Shown one piece after another: positions 1 through 6,546 of a DNA stretch of 11,156 bases. Under the pieces are notes generated by a model. It had not been told where the DNA came from, ran no database searches, and saw nothing but the letters and a program-made list of their open reading frames with translations. The translations under genes and the position numbers were made by a program. Numbering within the stretch: position 1 is the first letter of the stretch; each line of letters starts with the position of its first letter. The DNA comes from Dehalococcoidia bacterium. Lineage in GTDB: Bacteria; Chloroflexota; Dehalococcoidia; JACVQG01; JAHKAY01. The stretch is taken from positions 1 through 11,156 of the forward strand of contig JASLXN010000030.1 in assembly GCA_030740315.1 (NCBI GenBank), in the 5' to 3' direction.

Positions 1-144
1 AGGTCATCTAAGTGTAGAGACGAGGCCGAAACCCCCCTTACCGGAGGTTTTGCACCCGAAAAACGTATCTGCCGGGCGGAGCATTTTGGGGGTCCCCGTC
101 TGCACATCTATCGATGCGGCAGATAATCGACTGTTGTTGCCCGC

Positions 145-282
145 CTAGCAGCGTGGGTCACCATCTCTCTTGTTTGTGTCTCTTTTCCCCCGAGTATAAG
201 CCCTATCTTTTTCCGTTGGAATACTACCCGGATACCTCTCCACACCTATCTAAGGCTAACGAGTGGTGACCCAAGTTGCTAG
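145..282. repeat. 138-bp segment bounded by 19-bp inverted repeats
   Basis: The left arm at 145-163 (CTAGCAGCGTGGGTCACCA) and the reverse complement of the right arm at 264-282 (CTAGCAACTTGGGTCACCA) match at 17 of 19 positions. The innermost 10 bp are perfect. The enclosed 100 bp are pyrimidine-rich on the plus strand and non-coding. This layout fits a miniature inverted-repeat element or a large hairpin, but I see no clear target-site duplication at the flanks. The right arm also overlaps a local stem-loop (273-315), so two alternative pairings are possible. Confidence 0.5.
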
Positions 283-315
283 CATGCCCTCAGGATAGGG
301 CTGGAGCAGCAAGTT
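273..315. other. Imperfect stem-loop
   Basis: The outer arms AAGTTGCT (273-280) and AGCAAGTT (308-315) pair with one mismatch. The inner arms GCCCT (286-290) and AGGGC (297-301) pair perfectly around a 6-nt loop. The internal bulges are 5 and 6 nt. No T run follows on either strand, so a rho-independent terminator is not supported. Function unknown. Confidence 0.35.
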
Positions 316-465
316 ATCGGCCAGGCGGACTCTGGGGGTCGGTCCGTTCTAGTCACCGAGGGCCGCTCTCGTTGCCTTTGGACACGGTTCATCGCTGGGA
401 CAAAGCAGCAACGTAATGTTCGATAGCGCAAACTGTGTTCATTCGTAGCAGGAGGTCAAGCCTAC

Positions 466-1803
466 TTAGTCAGCATCCCCGCTAGGCTCTGGGATTGCCT
501 CTCCATCTTCCAAACGGGTGAGTCCAAGGTTTTCGAAGAAAGTGTCTACCCTATCAGTAACTTGGGCTAAATCAAAGTCCCTGGGGTCAGTCTGGCTAGA
601 GTCGAAAACTACTGTCGGTATTCCCGCGTCCCCAAGCGCATTCAAGATCTCCCCCACTCCTACCTGAGCCCCCTTGCAGCCAAGGTCGTTGATGGCAACT
701 GCTCCAGCGCAATGCCAGTCCTGAGTTCTCTTCACCGCTTCCTGCGGCCTGAATTGCAGTGTCCAGGTTCTCTGGAAGTTGGTGTGGTCCACGTAAAGAT
801 CCACAAGAGTCCGCAGGGCACCCTCCCTGGTTCTCACCTCTATGCCCCGCTCCCAGTGCGGCTTGGCTGGCGTCCAAGTGCCGTCCTGCGCCATATCCCA
901 GGCACCCCACTCCGTCACTCCGAACCCACCAATTACATATATCGCTCCATACTTCTCAGGGTGGTGCAGTATCTGAGGATAGAAGAAAGGCGGCAACCCT
1001 TCGCTGGTAAACCGAGCCCGCTCAAAGCCACGGGCTGATATGCCCTGCTTTGCTCGGTCCTTGACCTCATCCAAGACCATTTTGACGTAGTCTACAACCT
1101 CCTCCGTGTGCCTCATCGTCACCAGTGGAAGACGAAGGCTCCATAGATGCCTCCAATCTATTGGCGCAGGGACGTGCTGAACCTGCATACAGACCTCGGC
1201 CCACAGGGTCATGGACCTCCACTCGTTCTTCATGGCCTGGATGAGAAGTTCATCGTTATATTCCCTCCCTGTAACCTTCTCCATCCAGCTGATGGCCTCT
1301 TGCATCTGGTCTAGAAGATACTGGCGGGCCTGCTGGCTACCAGAGTGGGGAAAGTCTATTACAAAGTAAGGAACGCCCAGAATATCGCCGGCCAGCTGCC
1401 CTGTCTTTCCCATAAGCGGACAGGCGTCGACCTGAAAAATAAAGTCCGGTTTGCATTCCCCACCGAGGGGATTGTGGGTGCTCTGTCCGGCATACAGCTG
1501 GCCCAGATGACACCTCATGGCAGCGCAGATGTCCTTTTTGAACCCCCTCGCTTCCACTGATTCAAGGCACTTCACCAACTCATCGGGGTTGCGCATTAGA
1601 GTGGTGAAATAGGGACCAAAGGAGGGATTTGCATAGTTGCCGAGGCCGGCGAATATTGAAAGGAGGTACTGCACAATCCCCATGATGACGACGTCTCCCC
1701 TGTCCTTAGCCTCCCAGGTGTGACGGAAATGCTTCCGTCTCAGTTCCTTCATCTTCGCCCAGCATTCGAGGGGCTTGGTCGGTAGTCTATCCTCCGTTAC
1801 CAA
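466..1803 (-). CDS. 2-hydroxyacyl-CoA dehydratase/benzoyl-CoA reductase family, large (BcrB-like) subunit, second copy
   Basis: A 445-residue cytoplasmic Fe-S protein and the last gene of the operon. Family members form heterodimers that use low-potential electrons from an ATP-driven activator to dehydrate 2-hydroxyacyl-CoA or reduce aromatic CoA rings. Seen: an N-terminal KMKELRRKHFRHTW block (residues 17-30), SFGPYFTTLMR (61-71), MRCHLG with Cys98, ACPLM with Cys128 and GCKGAQ with Cys376. These three Cys are also present in the paralogue at 3078-4403 and are the best candidates for cluster ligands. Cys93, 117 and 365 are also present. The start is TTG at 1803, preceded by GAGGAGGGT four bases upstream. 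The gene follows its BcrC-like partner by 77 bp. The substrate cannot be read from sequence: benzoyl-CoA-like is one option, a 2-hydroxyacyl-CoA another. Confidence 0.85.
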   Translation of the reverse strand: MVTEDRLPTKPLECWAKMKELRRKHFRHTWEAKDRGDVVIMGIVQYLLSIFAGLGNYANPSFGPYFTTLMRNPDELVKCLESVEARGFKKDICAAMRCHLGQLYAGQSTHNPLGGECKPDFIFQVDACPLMGKTGQLAGDILGVPYFVIDFPHSGSQQARQYLLDQMQEAISWMEKVTGREYNDELLIQAMKNEWRSMTLWAEVCMQVQHVPAPIDWRHLWSLRLPLVTMRHTEEVVDYVKMVLDEVKDRAKQGISARGFERARFTSEGLPPFFYPQILHHPEKYGAIYVIGGFGVTEWGAWDMAQDGTWTPAKPHWERGIEVRTREGALRTLVDLYVDHTNFQRTWTLQFRPQEAVKRTQDWHCAGAVAINDLGCKGAQVGVGEILNALGDAGIPTVVFDSSQTDPRDFDLAQVTDRVDTFFENLGLTRLEDGEAIPEPSGDAD

Positions 1804-1880
1804 TGTTACCCTCCTCTTCTTTCCGAGTCTTCCTTAAACTCCCGCGGGTTCATATCGCTCCTCAGAAAGCGGCTACTCCT

Positions 1881-3035
1881 CTACACCACCTCTGGATCCA
1901 GCATCTCCAGGAATGCCTCAATGCGGGTGCGGAACTGGGCAACGGGGTTAACCACGTCCAACTCCAGCCATAGGCTTTCGATACCCTCCCCTTTGAAAGC
2001 CTCCAAGATAAACGGAATGTCAAACTCATCGAAGTCGCAGAACTTCTGCTGGGCGATGATACCCCCCTTGACGTTCCAATCCCTTGTCAGCTTTAGTATG
2101 TGCTTAATGCGGTGTCCCTCTGGGTAGTCCTTGTGGGGACAGGGCGGCCTATCTATGTAGCGCTGAGCAATAGCCGCCAGCCGATCCTCTTCAGGTATCA
2201 CCTCGATCCAAAAATACCTAGAGCCGGTGCAGTGGTCATCGATCACAATGTTAGCCCCCAGGGTCTCCACGGCTCTGATAAAACCAATATCGTCGTTCAC
2301 ACTGCCCAACATCATCAGCCTGGTGCCGGGCCTGACTCTGTGCTGTCCCTGGTGAAGCTCAGCGAGTGCCTCTTCAAGAAGGTGGGTATGCTCCTCTTTG
2401 TCCATCATCTGGCTTGAGACGACCATCTCCATAGTCTCGGCCCCAGACAGTAGCGGCGGGTCTTGCTTTCGCAGTTCGTAAACCTCCCGCATGAGGCGGC
2501 GATTCCTGTTATATATTTCGATAGCCCGGTCCAAGTCGCGGTCAGAAATCGAGCGCTCCACCCAATCCTCGACGGAGCGTTTGATGTCCCCGAACTCTGC
2601 GACAAGGTATTTCTTGGTATGGGGGCTGGATATGTAGTTTGGCACATAAGTGTCGCAAATGTAGTCGACGGGAACGTGCTTCCGCCAGCTATCGAAAGCT
2701 TGCCTAATATGCATGCAGGTCTGAGCCATGGCGATACCGTCGAGGTAGTCATACTTGCCTCTAAGGCCCTGCGCCAAGCAGTCGCGAGAGTGGGGGCAAT
2801 AGGCCCCGTAGATATGCCGACTGGTGATATCCTCGGGCTCATGACTGCCCAAGATACGCACTGGGAGGACTCCCGCAGCATAGAATATCTCCTCTGGCAC
2901 ATAGGTGCAAAAGTAGCCCATGACCTTGCCCTCGTTCCTGGTCTTCCACTGCTGAGCATACGCGTGCCGGTCATTTATCATCTGTCCAAACTTCCCCCAT
3001 GGCTCCAGCAAGTTTGCCATCCTAATGCACCCCAT
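1881..3035 (-). CDS. 2-hydroxyacyl-CoA dehydratase/benzoyl-CoA reductase family, small (BcrC-like) subunit, second copy
   Basis: A 384-residue partner of the gene at 466-1803, with the length usual for BcrC/HgdB-type subunits. Seen: YFCTYVPEEIFYAAG (41-55, Cys43), followed by GVLPVRILGSHEPED, YCPHSRDCLAQG (79-90, Cys80 and Cys86), CMHIRQAF (from Cys107), DDHCTGS (Cys269), PPCPHKD (Cys299) and QQKFCD (Cys333). All these Cys recur in the paralogue at 4456-5571, consistent with a [4Fe-4S] site. Two ATG starts are possible: 3035, or 3020 giving MANLLEPWGKFGQ. Neither has a strong Shine-Dalgarno. I kept the longer form, which leaves 42 bp after the preceding gene. It lies in the middle of the operon and is presumably cotranscribed. 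Enzyme class is well supported; substrate is unknown. Confidence 0.86.
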   Translation of the reverse strand: MGCIRMANLLEPWGKFGQMINDRHAYAQQWKTRNEGKVMGYFCTYVPEEIFYAAGVLPVRILGSHEPEDITSRHIYGAYCPHSRDCLAQGLRGKYDYLDGIAMAQTCMHIRQAFDSWRKHVPVDYICDTYVPNYISSPHTKKYLVAEFGDIKRSVEDWVERSISDRDLDRAIEIYNRNRRLMREVYELRKQDPPLLSGAETMEMVVSSQMMDKEEHTHLLEEALAELHQGQHRVRPGTRLMMLGSVNDDIGFIRAVETLGANIVIDDHCTGSRYFWIEVIPEEDRLAAIAQRYIDRPPCPHKDYPEGHRIKHILKLTRDWNVKGGIIAQQKFCDFDEFDIPFILEAFKGEGIESLWLELDVVNPVAQFRTRIEAFLEMLDPEVV

Positions 3036-3077
3036 CTATGTTTCCAGTCGGAACCCAGTTACGTCGCCCAACCTTTC

Positions 3078-4403
3078 TCAACCAGGGCTCTCCGCGGAGA
3101 TTTCTGTTCTATCCAGCCCAAGGCTCTCCAAGAAGGAATCCAAGCGGTCGGTGATCTGGGCCTCGTCGTAGTCTCGGCAGTCCGCTTGGCTAGCTTCGTA
3201 GGTGACATTGGGGATTCCTGCCTGACTTACCGCAAGTCTTCCCTCCATCAGGCCACACGAAGCGCCACGGCACCCCCGGTCCAGGTGAAATATCACCCCC
3301 CCAGCCTTCCAATCCTCAACCCGTTTTACGTACTGCGCGGGCTTGTCATAAGGATAACTACCGTTGGGCAGATACCGGATGTGTTCCTCCGCCATTACTC
3401 TTAGGGCGTCCTCTCTAGTCCGCAACTCCTCGATCCTTAGCTCGCCCAGGAGTTCATCCCACGTTGGCGCCGCCCTCCAGGTGCCATCCTCAAGCCGTCT
3501 CCAAACGGCGAAGCTGGCAAAGACCTCCATACCCGCCACCACTACTGCCCCGTACCGCACAGGATACCGGAAAATGTTCATGTTGTAGAACGGCGGCAGA
3601 CCCTCGTGGGTGAGTCTGCATAGCTCGACCCCATGGGCCGAGATTCCCTGTTTCACCCGCTCCTCGGCTTCTGCCAGAAGATCCCGATAAAACTGCACCG
3701 TTTCGTTCTTGTGCCTCATGATAACGCTGGGAAGCCGCAAGGACCACAACTGGCGATAATCAAAGGGGGCTGGGATCGCCTTGTTGGCTTCGTAGACCTT
3801 GGCCAGGTACCAGCCGGCATCCCACTCGTTCTTGAGCGCCTGAAAAAGCTTCTGGTCGTCATACCTCCTACCCGTAATCTTCTCCATCCACTCTATGCCT
3901 TCCTGCATCATGGACACGAGATAGTCGCGGCTTTCCGGGGTGTCACTGTAAGGCATATCAATGATGAAGTGCGGGATATCCATGTGTTCTGCAAAGATTT
4001 GGGCCATCTTGCTAATGGCCGGACAGTTGGAAAACTGGAAGACCATGTCAGCTTTCATAGTCCCGCCCTTGGGATTCTTGGAGCTAAGGCCCTGGAGCAT
4101 TTGTCCCAGATGGCAGCGCATGGCAGTGCAACAATTGGACCCGTACCCAGCTGCCTCGGCTGCCTCGTGGACCCGTATGCCCGCCTGATGGTCTCGCATC
4201 AAAGTGGTGAAGTAGGGGCCGAAGCTGGGATTAGCAAAGTCACCCATCCCGGCGAAGTAGGCTAAGAACTGTTCCACCAAACCCTGAATGACGACCTCGC
4301 TTCTGTCATGGGCATCCCAGGTGTTACGGAAGTGCATCCGCCTGAGTTCCTTCATTCGGGGCCAGACCTCGATAGGTTTGGTGGGGTACTTCCTGACTGT
4401 CAA
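3078..4403 (-). CDS. 2-hydroxyacyl-CoA dehydratase/benzoyl-CoA reductase family, large (BcrB-like) subunit, first copy
   Basis: A 441-residue paralogue of the gene at 466-1803. Shared blocks are PTKPIEVWPRMKELRRMHF (residues 8-26), SFGPYFTTLMR (60-70), MRCHLG (Cys97), NCPAI (Cys127) and GCRGASCG (Cys378, plus an extra Cys383). Additional Cys are at 91, 92, 262 and 409. The frame is open upstream to an ATG at 4496, but that would overlap the preceding gene and add residues with no counterpart in the paralogue. TTG at 4403 gives a matching N terminus and has AAGGAAG five bases upstream, so I chose it. GTG at 4421 is the alternative. The gap to the upstream BcrC-like gene is then 52 bp. Inferred: catalytic partner of the 4456-5571 product, with electrons from an activator not in the window. 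Confidence 0.84.
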   Translation of the reverse strand: MTVRKYPTKPIEVWPRMKELRRMHFRNTWDAHDRSEVVIQGLVEQFLAYFAGMGDFANPSFGPYFTTLMRDHQAGIRVHEAAEAAGYGSNCCTAMRCHLGQMLQGLSSKNPKGGTMKADMVFQFSNCPAISKMAQIFAEHMDIPHFIIDMPYSDTPESRDYLVSMMQEGIEWMEKITGRRYDDQKLFQALKNEWDAGWYLAKVYEANKAIPAPFDYRQLWSLRLPSVIMRHKNETVQFYRDLLAEAEERVKQGISAHGVELCRLTHEGLPPFYNMNIFRYPVRYGAVVVAGMEVFASFAVWRRLEDGTWRAAPTWDELLGELRIEELRTREDALRVMAEEHIRYLPNGSYPYDKPAQYVKRVEDWKAGGVIFHLDRGCRGASCGLMEGRLAVSQAGIPNVTYEASQADCRDYDEAQITDRLDSFLESLGLDRTEISAESPG

Positions 4404-4455
4404 TCCATCTTCCTTACGCACTCTGCCCAGAAGGTACTCTATTGTAATCCAAGTT

Positions 4456-5571
4456 TCACACCAAATCCAGCTGCAGTATTTCCAAGAACGCCTCAAGGCG
4501 GGTGCGAAGCTGACCGACAGGAGTGGTCACGTCTACCTCAAGCAGGAGAGTGTCGATTCCGTTCTCTTTCAGTAGCGACATAATGGTAGGGGCATCATAG
4601 GCATGGGGATCACAGAACTTCTGCTGAATAAAAATGACACCCTGGACATTGTATTCCAGGGCTAACTCTAGAGTATAGGCCGGTCGGCGGCGTTTGGGGC
4701 TTGCCGGAGTGCCAAAGTCCCGCTGAGGGCAGGGGAGCCTATTGCAGTAGCGTTCGGCCAAGGCCTGTATGCGGTCCTCCTGAGACACCACCTTCTCCAT
4801 GAAGTAGGTGCTGCCCATGCAGTTCTCATCGACGACCACCACAGCACCAGTGGACTCAATTAACTTCACCAACTCCAAGTTGTAGTTTGGACTGCCCAAA
4901 ATCATGAGGCGCGGACCCTCAGCCATTACGTCCTCCCTCTCCGCCAGCTCCCGAAGGAGCTGCCGTAAAAGCTGGCTGTGTTCCGCCTTATCCATGACCA
5001 TGCTGCTAAGCACAGCGTACAGGGCCTCAAAGCCCCACAGAGGGGGAACGGCAGCCTTGCGTAGCTCGTATAGCTCCCGGAGCAGGCTCCTGTTGGTGTT
5101 ATACACTTCTATGGCCCGGTCCAGCGATTCGGTGGGCACCTGAACCCCCATCCCGTCCTGTAAGAGCCTGATGAATCCTCGTAACTCGCCGGCATAGCAA
5201 TTGACAGTGTTCCGCCCCTGGAGTGCCGCTATGGGAAGGTACAGCTCATGGGCAAAGCTAACTGGAGTGTGTCTCTTCCAACTGAAATAGACCTGACGCA
5301 TATGTTGACAGCAAAAAGTGCTCACTATGCCATCCAAGTATTTGTAACGGCCCATCAGCCCCTGGGCTAGGCAATCCCGGCTGTGGGGGCACCAAAAAGT
5401 AGGTATGTGGACATCGGTCTGGTCTTGGCTTTCCGCCCTACCTAACACCCGTACCGGCAAAATCCCCGCTGCATAGATGATTTCCTCGGGCACATAGGTA
5501 CAAAAGTAGCCGAAAACCTTCCGGCCAGTCCTACCCTTCCAATCAGTGGCGTAGTCGTGGGATCGTTCCAC
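4456..5571 (-). CDS. 2-hydroxyacyl-CoA dehydratase/benzoyl-CoA reductase family, small (BcrC-like) subunit, first copy
   Basis: First gene of the operon, 371 residues from GTG at 5571. It shares with its paralogue YFCTYVPEEIIYAAG (22-36, Cys24), CPHSRDCLAQG (Cys61, Cys67), CQHMRQ (Cys88), DENCMGS (Cys251), LPCPQRD (Cys281) and QQKFCD (Cys320). It differs in the mid-region (residues about 104-145) and has a longer basic loop near residues 287-297, so substrate range may differ. The start is uncertain. GGAGGT ends only one base before this GTG, too close for normal initiation. The open frame continues upstream to a TAA at 5611-5613 with residues that align to the paralogue N terminus. No ATG, GTG or TTG occurs there, only CTG, for example at 5601 behind AAGAGG. 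Class is confident, start is not. Confidence 0.83.
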   Translation of the reverse strand: MERSHDYATDWKGRTGRKVFGYFCTYVPEEIIYAAGILPVRVLGRAESQDQTDVHIPTFWCPHSRDCLAQGLMGRYKYLDGIVSTFCCQHMRQVYFSWKRHTPVSFAHELYLPIAALQGRNTVNCYAGELRGFIRLLQDGMGVQVPTESLDRAIEVYNTNRSLLRELYELRKAAVPPLWGFEALYAVLSSMVMDKAEHSQLLRQLLRELAEREDVMAEGPRLMILGSPNYNLELVKLIESTGAVVVVDENCMGSTYFMEKVVSQEDRIQALAERYCNRLPCPQRDFGTPASPKRRRPAYTLELALEYNVQGVIFIQQKFCDPHAYDAPTIMSLLKENGIDTLLLEVDVTTPVGQLRTRLEAFLEILQLDLV

Positions 5572-5608
5572 GACCTCCTGCAGCGTTTCAAGAACTTTCA
5601 GAAGAACC

Positions 5609-5635
5609 TCTTATGAGCATTCGCGGCAGTGTCAA
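5609..5635 (-). promoter_or_regulatory. Weak candidate promoter for the four-gene operon
   Basis: On the minus strand a perfect TTGACA (5630-5635) is followed after 15 bp by ATAAGA (5609-5614). The spacing is shorter than the usual 16-18 bp and the -10 is poor, so this is tentative. Its position just upstream of the first gene is what makes it plausible. Confidence 0.2.
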
Positions 5636-5742
5636 GCCGCCGGCGTACCTTCCGGTCAAACAACTGGGGGAAAACGCCCGCCAAACGCCCCTTGCCTTCT
5701 AATTCCGTCGTTGACTAGCACCAACTAACCCCATACTTACAC

Positions 5743-5778
5743 ATTGTCTGCGCTGTCTACGCTGTCTACGCTGTCTTG
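5743..5778. repeat. Four tandem copies of a 9-bp unit (GCTGTCTAC)
   Basis: Two perfect adjacent units (5752-5760, 5761-5769) are flanked by a 7/9 unit on the right (5770-5778) and a 6/9 unit on the left (5743-5751). A 9-bp period could be an array of regulator sites about 150-200 bp upstream of the operon, or slippage in non-coding DNA. Confidence 0.6.
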
Positions 5779-5840
5779 CGACAAAAGTACCTTAGGCCCA
5801 TTGTACGGGCCGCATCACACTGAAGTCAATCGTACACGGG

Positions 5841-6190
5841 TGAGGTCGTATGGCAGCTCAGGTTAGGGCGGGGTGAGGTGAGGGTGTCCGCATAGGAACC
5901 AAACTAGTAGAGTAGGGGCAAAGTCCGCAATGGAACGAGCCCTGTGGCCCAGGTGAGATGCAAGGATAGTAGTCTGACTCCTTCCTCGGCCATTTCCTGT
6001 ACCAGCGGGAGGTGGCTAACCCCCTTTCTTGCCGAAGCTAAACGAGGTCGTTGATTGGGACCGCTTTGGCCGGCAACCACTCAAGCACTACCAGGGCAAA
6101 GGGGAGATGGACCAGGCCCCTACAGTCCGGCCCTTATCACCGAGGTGTTGCTTTTGTGGCATTTGTATGGCAATTTAGACAGGCAGGAAA
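5841..6190 (+). mobile_element. Decayed left part of an IS5-type insertion sequence
   Basis: From 5841 (TGAGGTCGTATGGCAGCTCA) through about 5985 the sequence is a diverged copy of the element starting at 11012 (TGAGGTCGTTTAGCAACTCT). Both contain TAGGGGCAAAG upstream of the transposase start. The remnant transposase follows, and the right part of the element is gone, replaced near 6190 by a piece of a different transposase. I found no matching right-end inverted repeat. Confidence 0.65.
5944..6190 (+). pseudogene. IS5-family transposase, N-terminal fragment with frameshifts
   Basis: Pieces in three frames join to a typical IS5-type N terminus: VAQVRCKDSSL from GTG 5944, then SFLGHFLYQREV, then PKLNEVVDWDRFGRQPLKHY, then YSPALITEVLLLWHLYGNLD. 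At least three indels break it. One is directly visible against the second copy, where CTGGACTCC at the right edge reads CTGACTCC here. The Shine-Dalgarno of the other copy is also destroyed. The fragment stops at about residue 85-90 of a protein normally several times longer, so it is non-functional. Confidence 0.7.
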
Positions 6191-6458
6191 AGATGCTGCC
6201 CGCCTACTGTACCCCTTTGCGGGTGCAGGGGCACTTGGCGGTGTGCTTCCTATCTCTGGTCTTGGGGGTGACCCTGGCTAAGCTGCTCCAGCGAAAGGGA
6301 TGCCAGGCAGCTACAAACAGGTGCTTAAGGACCTGCGCTGGGTGAAGTGGGTGCAACTGGGGCTAAACGGCACGACTTTGCTCCCGAGAATGTAACTTCA
6401 GGGGAGGGCCTACGATGCCTTCGAGGCGGCGGGCCTACGCCCGCCACCCAGGCTTTAG
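6190..6458 (+). pseudogene. IS1634-type transposase, C-terminal fragment
   Basis: Reading about 6190-6300 gives TPLRVQGHLAVCFLSLVLG. After a frame change near 6300 comes SYKQVLKDLRWVKWVQLGLN, an in-frame TAA at 6393-6395, then LQGRAYDAFEAAGLRPPPRL and TAG at 6456-6458. This matches the usual C-terminal end of IS1634-family (IS4 superfamily) transposases: a hydrophobic GHxxVCFLxLxL helix, a VLxDLxxV segment and a final GLxPPPR. One frameshift plus one stop make it dead. It belongs to a different family from the IS5-type fragment immediately to its left. Confidence 0.6.
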
Positions 6459-6546
6459 GAACTCACTCCCGCCCCCTAAAGGACCGTTGTATTGGTACGC
6501 CATGGACGCTAGCTATGGCTCAGTTTTGGGAGGTGTCAAAGTCGGG

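Larger units (their letters stand above)
1..465. other. Non-coding region downstream of the four-gene operon
   Basis: I see no reading frame of convincing length or family resemblance here on either strand, and no tRNA or rRNA. It lies 3' of the last gene of the minus-strand operon, whose TAA stop is at 466-468. The stretch is notable for an inverted repeat (145-163 with 264-282) and a local imperfect stem-loop at 273-315, listed separately. No classical terminator (GC stem plus T run) is evident on the minus strand directly after the stop. Confidence 0.5.
5572..5840. other. Intergenic region upstream of the operon
   Basis: No gene is supported in this stretch. It contains the weak promoter candidate, a 9-bp tandem repeat at 5743-5778, and a small perfect hairpin (GGCCC at 5795-5799, GGGCC at 5807-5811, 7-nt loop). 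It ends where similarity to the IS copy at the right edge of the window begins (5841). Confidence 0.5.

Noticed and set aside
1..465. CRISPR array, tRNA or other structured RNA gene
   Set aside because: No regularly spaced direct repeats and no cloverleaf or conserved RNA motif could be found; only the inverted repeat and one stem-loop are supported.
2405..2974. 189-codon minus-strand frame inside the BcrC-like gene
   Set aside because: Same strand, different frame, entirely within a strongly conserved gene. No family resemblance.
2463..3404. 313-codon open frame on the plus strand
   Set aside because: It lies antisense across two dehydratase-family genes with clear conserved motifs. Its translation has no recognisable domain and no convincing ribosome site, so it is a shadow of coding on the other strand.
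3633..4265. 210-codon open frame on the plus strand
   Set aside because: Fully antisense to the BcrB-like gene at 3078-4403. The length is explained by the codon bias of the opposite strand.
5795..5811. GGCCC/GGGCC hairpin as a terminator
   Set aside because: A stem of only 5 bp without a T run on either strand; kept only as a note in the intergenic entry.
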